64,000 bases of DNA from contig NZ_AUDD01000003.1 of the NCBI RefSeq assembly GCF_000425285.1, forward strand, positions 124,001 through 188,000, read 5' to 3'. Source of the DNA: Acidipropionibacterium jensenii DSM 20535. GTDB taxonomy: Bacteria; Actinomycetota; Actinomycetes; Propionibacteriales; Propionibacteriaceae. Shown one piece after another: positions 54,990 to 61,978 of this stretch. Position numbers and translations under genes: made by a program. How positions within the stretch are numbered: position 1 is the first letter of the stretch; each line of letters starts with the position of its first letter. The notes beneath the pieces were generated by a model that was given only the letters and a program-made list of their open reading frames with translations, made no database searches and was not told the DNA's origin.

Positions 54990-56146
54990 CCACTCGGACA
55001 CCGCTGCTGCTGGTCGGCATCATGAGTCCGCAGCTGGCCTGGGCGATGATGGGCCTGGCGGTGCTGGTCCCCATCCTGATCGGTCTGTGGTGGGGGTGGC
55101 GGGCCACCGGCGGTCGGCTGCGCAGAATCGGGCGGGGGATCGGCCGCGCACTGCTGGTGTTCTGCTGCCAGCTCATCGCCCTGGTCGCGGTCTTCCTGTC
55201 GGTCAACAACACCTACGGCTTCTACACCAGCTGGGGAGAACTGGTCGGCGAGGCGCCGGCCGCCCCGCGCCACGACCTGGTCGACATCCACAGCCCGCAG
55301 GTCAAGCGGATCGCGATCTCCAAGAACAACCCGCAACCCGACGGCCTGATGGCCGGCATCATGATGCCCGGCACCGACCCGCGCAACGCCCATGTCCCGG
55401 TCTGGCTGCCCCCGCAGTACTTCGAGCGCTCCCAGACCCACACCCGGTTCCCGGTCCTCTACTGGATCGGCGGAGAGGGGGACTCCGGGGACCGCGACAA
55501 CATCTCGATCCCGCTGGTCGGCCCCGCCCTCAACCTCATCAAGAACTACCAGGCCAATCCCTTCGTCATCGTCTTCCTGCCCGGGGAGATCCGCACCGGG
55601 CAGGACACCGAGTGCACCGATGTCGGCGGGATCAAGCAGCAGAGCTGGATCATGCGCACCGCCATCACCAGGATCCAGAAGCACTACCGGGTGGGCCGCA
55701 CGGCCGCCTCGAAGTTCGTGGCCGGCTACAGCACCGGCGGCTACTGCGCCGCCAACTTCACCATCAAGTACCACACCGAGTTCCGCGCCGGATTCGGCCT
55801 GGCGCCGTACTACCACCCGGTCTACGGGCAGCCCCAGCTCTCCCAGGTCACCCAGCAGACCCGTGACGAGAACTCGCCGATCATGCGGGTCAAGGCGAGG
55901 AATGTGCCCAGTGAGGTCCGCTTCCTGTCGGTGATGAGCCGGGCGGACAAGTCCACCTGGGGGGACGCCGCCAACCCGGCGATGTCCTACGGACAGGTCT
56001 GGGCCGACGGCCAGGACTTCTGGAACCACGCCCATACGATGGGCCAGTTCGCCTTCATCCTCACCGCCGAGGGAGGTCACCACACCAGCACCTACACCCC
56101 CTTCATCTCGGAGTCGATGCGGTGGTTGGGACAGTACGGACTGTGA
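54986..56146 (+). CDS. Membrane-anchored alpha/beta-hydrolase, esterase-D/antigen-85-like
   Basis: Predicted extracellular esterase or acyltransferase, 386 residues. Two hydrophobic segments (17-36, 54-72) anchor an external hydrolase domain. S249 in GYSTGGY is the nucleophile; D321 and H365/H366 (GGHHTSTYTPF) are candidate triad members. Corynebacterial mycolyltransferases share this fold, but mycolic acids are not expected in this family of organisms. It overlaps the GT-C gene by four bases, after GAGGAGG, so it belongs to the same message. Confidence 0.8.
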   Translation: MTTRTPLLLVGIMSPQLAWAMMGLAVLVPILIGLWWGWRATGGRLRRIGRGIGRALLVFCCQLIALVAVFLSVNNTYGFYTSWGELVGEAPAAPRHDLVDIHSPQVKRIAISKNNPQPDGLMAGIMMPGTDPRNAHVPVWLPPQYFERSQTHTRFPVLYWIGGEGDSGDRDNISIPLVGPALNLIKNYQANPFVIVFLPGEIRTGQDTECTDVGGIKQQSWIMRTAITRIQKHYRVGRTAASKFVAGYSTGGYCAANFTIKYHTEFRAGFGLAPYYHPVYGQPQLSQVTQQTRDENSPIMRVKARNVPSEVRFLSVMSRADKSTWGDAANPAMSYGQVWADGQDFWNHAHTMGQFAFILTAEGGHHTSTYTPFISESMRWLGQYGL

Positions 56147-56166
56147 GTCGCGGGGTCCATCGGCGG

Positions 56167-56172
56167 TACTGT
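56167..56172 (+). promoter_or_regulatory. Predicted -10 of ffh
   Basis: TACTGT, 43 bases before GTG 56215. -35 unclear. Confidence 0.35.
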
Positions 56173-56214
56173 GGTCGTTGACTGCCAGCACAAGTCCACC
56201 GAAGGAACTCACCC

Positions 56215-57801
56215 GTGTTCGACACACTCCAGGATCGACTCGCAGCGACCTTCAAGGGCCTGCGCGGCAAGGGCCGACTGACCGACGCCGACATCGACGC
56301 CACCGCGCGTCAGATCCGCATCGCCCTGCTGGAGGCCGACGTCAACCTCGGCGTCGTCAAGGAGTTCGTCGCCGCCGTCAAGCAGCGCTGCCGCGGCGAG
56401 GAGTTGTCCAAGGCCCTCAACCCGACCCAGCAGATCGTCAAGATCGTCAACGAGGAACTGGTCGGCATCCTCGGCGGGGACACCCGCACCGTGCGGTTCG
56501 CGAAGAACCCCCCGACCGTCATCATGCTCGCCGGCCTCCAGGGAGCCGGAAAGACCACCCTGGCCGGCAAGCTGGCCCGCTGGTTCAAGGACGAGGGACA
56601 CTCCCCGATGCTGGCGGCCTGCGACCTGCAGCGTCCCAACGCCGTCACCCAGTTGCAGGTGGTCGGCGAACGCGCCGGCGTCAAGGTCTTCGCACCCCAG
56701 CCCGGCAACGGCGTCGGCGACCCGGTCGCGGTGGCCCGCGAGTCGGTGGAGGAGGCCCGCCGCAAGCTCTACGACGTCGTCATCATCGACACCGCCGGAC
56801 GACTCGGCGTCGATGCCGAGCTCATGCAGCAGGCGGCCGACATCAAGGCCGCCACCAGCCCCGCCGAGACCCTCTTCGTCGTCGACGCGATGATCGGCCA
56901 GGACGCCGTCAACACCGCGGTGGCCTTCCAGGAGGGGGTCGGCTTCGACGGGGTGGTGCTCACCAAGCTGGACGGTGACGCCCGGGGCGGCGCCGCGCTG
57001 TCGATCGCCCGGGTGGTCGGGCGGCCGATCATGTTCGCCTCCTCCGGCGAGGGCCTCAAGGACTTCGACGTCTTCCACCCCGACCGGATGGCCTCCCGGA
57101 TCCTCGACATGGGCGACATGCTCACCCTCATCGAGCAGGCCGAGAAGGCCTTCGACAAGGAGCAGTCCCAGGCTGCGGCGGAGAAGCTGCTGGCCGGCAA
57201 GGGCCAGTTCGGCCTCGACGACTTCCTCGGCCTGATGCGGCAGATGCGCCAGATGGGGCCGATGTCCAAGATCATGGGGATGCTCCCCGGGGTCGGCCAG
57301 ATGAAGAACCAGATCTCCGACATCGACGAGCGCGAGGTCGACCGGATCGAGGCCATCATCCTGTCCATGACCCCCGCCGAGAGGGCCGACGTCGGGATCC
57401 TCAACGGCTCCCGACGCTCCCGGATCGCCAAGGGGTCGGGAGTCGAGGTGAGAGACGTCAACAACCTCGTCAACCGGTTCGTCGACGCCCGCAAGATGAT
57501 GACCCAGATGAGCCAGGGGATGGGTGGCGGGATGGTCGGGTCGATGGCCAAGCACGGCGCCAAGCAGCAACGCAAGAAGCAGCAGAAGCGCCGCAAGGGG
57601 GCCTCCGGTAATCCTGCCAAGAGGGCCGCCCAGGAGAAGGCCGGCACCTCCCGGAAGCCCGCCGAGACCGGCAATCCGTTCGGCACCCCGGCGGCCGGGC
57701 TGCCCACCTCCCAGGAGGACCTCAGCAAGGCGATGGCCGACTTCCGGATGCCGCCCGGCATGGAGCAGATGTTCAACCAGAAGAACAAGGGCCCGCGCTG
57801 A
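56215..57801 (+). CDS. ffh: Signal recognition particle protein Ffh
   Basis: SRP54 homologue that binds signal sequences and 4.5S/scRNA. It has 528 residues: N domain, G domain with GLQGAGKTTLAGKLA near 104-118, DTAGRLGVDAELM, TKLDGDARGGAAL, then the Met-rich M domain (about 300-435, e.g. MRQMRQMGPMSKIMGMLPG). A basic, low-complexity tail follows, longer than in E. coli. GTG start after GAAGGA. The amidohydrolase gene behind it matches the Rv2916c-Rv2915c order. Confidence 0.97.
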   Translation: MFDTLQDRLAATFKGLRGKGRLTDADIDATARQIRIALLEADVNLGVVKEFVAAVKQRCRGEELSKALNPTQQIVKIVNEELVGILGGDTRTVRFAKNPPTVIMLAGLQGAGKTTLAGKLARWFKDEGHSPMLAACDLQRPNAVTQLQVVGERAGVKVFAPQPGNGVGDPVAVARESVEEARRKLYDVVIIDTAGRLGVDAELMQQAADIKAATSPAETLFVVDAMIGQDAVNTAVAFQEGVGFDGVVLTKLDGDARGGAALSIARVVGRPIMFASSGEGLKDFDVFHPDRMASRILDMGDMLTLIEQAEKAFDKEQSQAAAEKLLAGKGQFGLDDFLGLMRQMRQMGPMSKIMGMLPGVGQMKNQISDIDEREVDRIEAIILSMTPAERADVGILNGSRRSRIAKGSGVEVRDVNNLVNRFVDARKMMTQMSQGMGGGMVGSMAKHGAKQQRKKQQKRRKGASGNPAKRAAQEKAGTSRKPAETGNPFGTPAAGLPTSQEDLSKAMADFRMPPGMEQMFNQKNKGPR

Positions 57802-57802
57802 G

Positions 57803-58993
57803 ATGACAGGGCCACAGGACGGCGCGCCGCTGTTCCACACCCACACCCACGACGGATCCACCCACACCCACATCGATCCCGCCGCGCTGGCCCGCCTGGC
57901 CCCGGCCGCGGACCTGCGGATCTGCGCAGTGGTGCTGCCCGAGGGTGACCAGCGCGACCTGTGGATCCACGACGGAGTGCTCGTCGAGGGCCCGCTGCCG
58001 GGGGCCCGGACCCTGGCCCGGGACTGCTGGGTGATGCCCGGCCTGGTCGACGCCCACAATCACATCGGGCTGAATGCCAAGGGTGCGGTGAGTCACCAGG
58101 AGGCGGAGAGCCAGGCGATCACCGAGTCGAGAGCCGGCAACCTGCTGATCCGCGACGCCGGATCCCCGGTCGACACCCACTGGATCGACGAGCGGGAGGA
58201 CCTTCCCCGGATCATCCGGGCCGGGCGCCACATCGCCCGTCCCAGGCGATACATCCGCAACTACGCCGCCGAGGTCGACCCGGACGAACTGGTCGCCGAG
58301 GTGGACCGGCAGGCCCGGGCCGGCGACGGCTGGGTCAAACTGGTCGGCGACTGGATCGACCGCGAGGTCGGCGACCTCGCCCCGCTGTGGCCTCAGGACG
58401 TCGCCCGGGCGGCCATCGAGAGGGCCCACCAGATCGGTGCCCGGGTCACCGCGCACTGCTTCTCCGAGGAGGCCCCGGCCCAGCTGGTGGCGGCCGGCAT
58501 CGACGGGATCGAGCACGGCACCGGACTGACCGACGAGACGATCTCACAGATGGCGGTGCGCGGGGTGGCCCTGGTGCCCACCCTGGTCAACATCGAGAAC
58601 TTCCCCGCCATCGCGGCCTCGGCCGACGGCAAGTTCCCGGTCTACGCGGCCCACATGCGCCATCTGCACGCCCACGTCGCCGAGACCGTCGGCAAGGCGG
58701 TGGACGCCGGGGTCCCGGTGTTCGCCGGCACCGATGCGGGAGGCACCGTCCCGCACGGCCTGGCGAGCCGGGAGGTGAGGATGCTCGCCGAGATCGGCGG
58801 CGCCGAGTTCGCCCTCGGGGCGGCCTCCTGGCGGGCCCGGCAGTGGCTCGGCGGCCCAGGCCTCGATCTCGGCGACTCGGCCGACCTGCTGGTCCTGGAC
58901 GCCGATCCGAGGCAGGACCTGAGCACCCTGGAGCGGCCACGGCACATCGTGCTGCGCGGCCGGGTGCTGCTCGACCGGCCTGAGCAGGCCTGA
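57803..58993 (+). CDS. Amidohydrolase-family metalloenzyme
   Basis: Predicted hydrolase of unknown substrate, 396 residues. The metal-binding motif DAHNHIG lies near 83-89, H in VTAHCF and H in GIEHGTG follow in order, and FAGTDAGG carries the catalytic Asp. A His-rich N terminus (FHTHTHDGSTHTHID, residues 11-25) could bind metal on its own. It begins one base after the ffh stop, as in mycobacteria (Rv2915c). Imidazolonepropionase-like and prolidase-like amidohydrolases are the closest recognisable kinds. Confidence 0.85.
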   Translation: MTGPQDGAPLFHTHTHDGSTHTHIDPAALARLAPAADLRICAVVLPEGDQRDLWIHDGVLVEGPLPGARTLARDCWVMPGLVDAHNHIGLNAKGAVSHQEAESQAITESRAGNLLIRDAGSPVDTHWIDEREDLPRIIRAGRHIARPRRYIRNYAAEVDPDELVAEVDRQARAGDGWVKLVGDWIDREVGDLAPLWPQDVARAAIERAHQIGARVTAHCFSEEAPAQLVAAGIDGIEHGTGLTDETISQMAVRGVALVPTLVNIENFPAIAASADGKFPVYAAHMRHLHAHVAETVGKAVDAGVPVFAGTDAGGTVPHGLASREVRMLAEIGGAEFALGAASWRARQWLGGPGLDLGDSADLLVLDADPRQDLSTLERPRHIVLRGRVLLDRPEQA

Positions 58994-59006
58994 CTTCCCG
59001 TCGAGT

Positions 59007-59036
59007 TTCCGTCGGACCGGCCAGTTGTGGCAGAAT
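59007..59036 (+). promoter_or_regulatory. Predicted promoter of rpsP and its leader
   Basis: TTCCGT (59007-59012), 18-base spacer, CAGAAT (59031-59036). The 140-base leader shows a second -10-like TAGTGT at 59117-59122. No gene is visible between 58994 and 59180. Confidence 0.4.
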
Positions 59037-59180
59037 GACGGGAGCTTCTGCCCGGTCGGTACCCTCTCACACCGTCCGGGTGGTTCCTCGGAGTCATTGC
59101 CGTGTCCCCACACCGGTAGTGTCCCCACCCGTCTTCCCGGGCCGACGGTCCGGGTGATCCCATTAGGAGAATCCACACAC

Positions 59181-59591
59181 GTGTCTACCAAGATTCGTCT
59201 GAAGCGTCTCGGCAAGATCCGCACCCCGCACTACCGCGTTGTCGTCATGGACTCGCGGACCAAGCGCGACGGACGTGCTATCGAGGAGATCGGCCAGTAC
59301 CACCCCAAGAGCGACCCGTCGATCATCTCGATCGACTCCGAGCGCGTCCAGTACTGGCTCGGCGTCGGCGCCCAGCCCAGCGTGGCCGTCGTCGCCCTGC
59401 TCAAGCGGACCGGCGACTGGCAGACCTTCACCGGTGACGGAAGCCAGTCCGGGGTCACCCCGCAGCCGGCCCGCCCCAACAAGGACGAGGTCTTCGACGC
59501 CGCCCTCGCCGAGGCCGACGAGGCTCCTCGCGAGGCCATCACCAAGAAGGCCGACGCCGAGGAGGCCCCGGCGGAGAAGGCCGAGGACTGA
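59181..59591 (+). CDS. rpsP: 30S ribosomal protein S16
   Basis: Small-subunit protein, 136 residues. The core (1-85, KIRLKRLGKIRTPHYRVVVMDSRTKRDGRAIEEIGQYHP) is standard; a 50-residue Ala/Glu/Lys tail is an actinobacterial extension. GTG 59181 follows AGGAGA. First of rpsP-khpA. Confidence 0.97.
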   Translation: MSTKIRLKRLGKIRTPHYRVVVMDSRTKRDGRAIEEIGQYHPKSDPSIISIDSERVQYWLGVGAQPSVAVVALLKRTGDWQTFTGDGSQSGVTPQPARPNKDEVFDAALAEADEAPREAITKKADAEEAPAEKAED

Positions 59592-59592
59592 C

Positions 59593-59847
59593 ATGCTGAC
59601 CGACGCTCTTGAGCACCTGGTCTCCGGCATCGTCTCCCACCCCGATGACGTGCGGGTCCGTGAGAAGCAGTTGCGCCGCGGGCCGATGCTCGAGGTGCGC
59701 GTCAACCCGTCCGACATCGGCAAGGTGATCGGCCGCCAGGGCCGTACCGCATCGGCGCTGAGGACGGTCGTGGATGCCCTCGCTGGAGGCGAGCAGGTCC
59801 GCGTCGACTTCGTCGATGTCGACCGTCGCGGCGGACGTCATCGCTGA
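59593..59847 (+). CDS. khpA: KH-domain RNA-binding protein KhpA
   Basis: Small RNA-binding protein of 84 residues with one KH domain and the GxxG loop in IGKVIGRQGRTASALRTVVDAL. It lies between rpsP and rimM as in most Gram-positive genomes; the homologues partner with KhpB to bind many RNAs. It starts one base after the rpsP stop. Confidence 0.93.
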   Translation: MLTDALEHLVSGIVSHPDDVRVREKQLRRGPMLEVRVNPSDIGKVIGRQGRTASALRTVVDALAGGEQVRVDFVDVDRRGGRHR

Positions 59848-59865
59848 GCACACCGGAGCTGTCGG

Positions 59866-59894
59866 CGGCCGTGACCCGAGAAGGGTCACGGCCG
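59866..59894 (+). terminator. Terminator between khpA and rimM
   Basis: A 12-bp stem (CGGCCGTGACCC with its complement) and a GAGAA loop, followed by TTCGTC. It could act as a partial terminator inside the block. Confidence 0.7.
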
Positions 59895-59937
59895 TTCGTC
59901 ACGTTCAGCCCCCAGTCGGGGAGTCGAAGGAGAAGAG

Positions 59938-60486
59938 ATGAGCGAGTCGTCGCACAGCGGGTCGGTCGAGGTGGTGGTGGGACGGATCGGCAGGGCCCAC
60001 GGTCTGCACGGTGAGGTGGCCGTCTCGCTGCGCACCGATGAGCCCCAGACCCGGTTCGCCCAGGGGGCGACCCTGCGGGTCGAGGGCAGCGGGCGCGAAC
60101 TGCACGTTCAGCAGACCCGCAGCCAGTCGGCCGCCTTCCAGGTGCGCTTCCGTGAGATCGATACCCGTACCGGGGCCGAGGCCCTTCAGGGCAAGATCCT
60201 GGTCGCCGATGTGGCGGCCGAGGAGAGGCCGACCGGCGAGGAGGAGTACTACGACCGGCAGCTGCGCGGGCTGGCGGTCCTGGACTGGCAGCAGCACCGG
60301 ATCGGCCGGGTCAGCGATGTCATCCATCTTCCCGCCCAGGATCTGCTGGCGATCGACGTCGACGGTCAGGAGAGGCTGGTGCCCTTCGTGAGCGCCCTGG
60401 TGCCGACGGTCGATCTGGATGCCGGGACCCTCACCCTGGCCGATGTCGGCGGGCTGGTCGACGCCGACGCCGAGGAGGCGCGCTGA
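59938..60486 (+). CDS. rimM: 16S rRNA processing protein RimM
   Basis: 30S head-assembly factor that binds S19, 182 residues. The N-terminal RimM domain has VVVGRIGRAHGLHGEVAVSLRTDEP, and the C-terminal PRC-barrel domain has EEYYDRQLRGLAVLDWQQHRIGRVSDVIHLPAQDLL. ATG after GGAGAAGAG. trmD follows after three bases. Confidence 0.95.
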   Translation: MSESSHSGSVEVVVGRIGRAHGLHGEVAVSLRTDEPQTRFAQGATLRVEGSGRELHVQQTRSQSAAFQVRFREIDTRTGAEALQGKILVADVAAEERPTGEEEYYDRQLRGLAVLDWQQHRIGRVSDVIHLPAQDLLAIDVDGQERLVPFVSALVPTVDLDAGTLTLADVGGLVDADAEEAR

Positions 60487-60489
60487 GAC

Positions 60490-61197
60490 ATGGGCGCCGC
60501 TCTGAGACTCGACTACCTGTCCATCTTCCCCGACTACTTCCAGGTGCTGCACCTGTCCCTGCTCGGACGGGCCGTGGAGCACGGGATCGTCGAGGTGCAC
60601 TCCTGGGACCTGCGCGACTGGACCCATGACCGGCACCGCACGGTCGACGACACCCCCTGCGGAGGGGGAGCGGGAATGGTGATGAAGCCCGATCCCTGGG
60701 GGGAGGCCCTCGACGAGCTGCTGGGCCCCGATCCCGACCCGGAGGTCCACGTGGTGGTCCCCACGCCGTCCGGCTACCCGTTCCGCCAGAGCGACGCCGA
60801 GGACCTGTCGCGGGTGCGCAGGATCGTGTTCTGCTGCGGCCGCTACGAGGGCATCGATCATCGGGTGCTGGACTACATCGCGAGTCGCTGGACCCTCCAC
60901 GAGCTCAGTCTGGGCGACTACGTGCTCAACGGGGGAGAGGTCGCCGCGCTGGCGGTCACCGAGGCCGTCGCCAGGCTGGTTCCCGGGGTGATCGGCAACC
61001 CGGAGTCCCTCACCGAGGAGTCCTACGCGCCCGGTCAGGACGGCCTGCTGGAGTACCCGGTGTACACCAGGCCGATCTCCTGGCGCGGCCTGGATGTGCC
61101 CGAGGTGCTGATGAGCGGACACCACGGTCGGATCGCCCAGTGGCGCCACGACCAGTCGGTGGAGCTCACCCGCAACCGTCGGCCCGATCTCATCTGA
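60490..61197 (+). CDS. trmD: tRNA (guanine-N1-37) methyltransferase
   Basis: SAM-dependent methylation of G37 in tRNAs reading CNN codons, preventing frameshifts. It has 235 residues. SPOUT-fold motifs are seen: LDYLSIFPDYF, PCGGGAGMVMKPDPW, CGRYEGIDHRV and SLGDYVLNGGEVAAL. In many bacteria rplS follows; here the sdh operon does. Confidence 0.97.
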   Translation: MGAALRLDYLSIFPDYFQVLHLSLLGRAVEHGIVEVHSWDLRDWTHDRHRTVDDTPCGGGAGMVMKPDPWGEALDELLGPDPDPEVHVVVPTPSGYPFRQSDAEDLSRVRRIVFCCGRYEGIDHRVLDYIASRWTLHELSLGDYVLNGGEVAALAVTEAVARLVPGVIGNPESLTEESYAPGQDGLLEYPVYTRPISWRGLDVPEVLMSGHHGRIAQWRHDQSVELTRNRRPDLI

Positions 61198-61212
61198 GCC
61201 CCATCGGGGGGT

Positions 61213-61246
61213 CCACTACACAGTGACGTAGTGGGTTGGCTATGGT
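61213..61246 (+). promoter_or_regulatory. Promoter and inverted repeat of sdhCA
   Basis: CCACTAC (61213-61219) and GTAGTGG (61228-61234) form a 7-bp inverted repeat with an 8-base spacer over the expected -35 region. TATGGT (61241-61246) is the -10 and ends 6 bases before the sdhC GTG. Confidence 0.5.
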
Positions 61247-61252
61247 GTCGCC

Positions 61253-61978
61253 GTGGCGACTACAACACTTAGTACTCATCAGAGAGCGGTGCGATCAAGC
61301 GTCGCGGCGAAGGCCCTTATGGCCGTCACCGGCCTGATCTTGGTCCTGTTCCTGCTCTTTCACATGTTCGGCAACCTGAAGATCCTCATGAGCGTCGAGG
61401 ACTTCAACCACTACGCGGGATTCCTGCGCACCATCCTCAACCCGATCCTGCCCGGAGACACCTTCCTGTGGATGTTCCGGTGCGTCCTGCTGCTGTGCAT
61501 CATCCTGCACATCTGGTCCGCCTCCCGGGTGACCAAGCAGAACGTCAAGGGAAGCGGCGGTCGAGGACGCTACTCGATCAAGAAGTCCCTGTCGCCGAAC
61601 AACTCGTACGCGGCCCGGACCATGATCTGGAGCGGCATCATCATCGTGCTGTTCGTGATCATGCACCTGCTGCAGTTCACGATCGCTCCGGCAGCCTTCG
61701 GCAATCCCCACGACGGTCCTGACGGGCGCGCCGGGATGGTCTTCACGGCCTTCGGCAACTGGGTCTTCATCGTCATCTACGTGATTGCGATGGCGGCGAT
61801 CTGCGCCCACGTCAGCCACGGATTCTGGAGCGCCTTCGCAACCCTCGGAGCCAACGTCTCGGGCCTGACCCGCAAGGTCCTGCGGCTGTGCTCGTGGGCC
61901 GTCGGAGCCGTCATCTTCGTCGGCTTCCTGGTGCCTCCGTTCCTCATCTTCTTCAACATCGTCGGGGGGGCCAACTGA
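61253..61978 (+). CDS. sdhC: Succinate dehydrogenase cytochrome b558 subunit
   Basis: Membrane anchor of a type-B succinate:quinone oxidoreductase, 241 residues with five predicted helices. Conserved His residues that normally hold two haems are visible in [28 protein letters not shown] and [11 protein letters not shown]. In propionic-acid bacteria this complex works in both directions, reducing fumarate in the Wood-Werkman pathway. GTG start. Its stop overlaps the sdhA start (TGATG). Confidence 0.93.
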   Translation: MATTTLSTHQRAVRSSVAAKALMAVTGLILVLFLLFHMFGNLKILMSVEDFNHYAGFLRTILNPILPGDTFLWMFRCVLLLCIILHIWSASRVTKQNVKGSGGRGRYSIKKSLSPNNSYAARTMIWSGIIIVLFVIMHLLQFTIAPAAFGNPHDGPDGRAGMVFTAFGNWVFIVIYVIAMAAICAHVSHGFWSAFATLGANVSGLTRKVLRLCSWAVGAVIFVGFLVPPFLIFFNIVGGAN

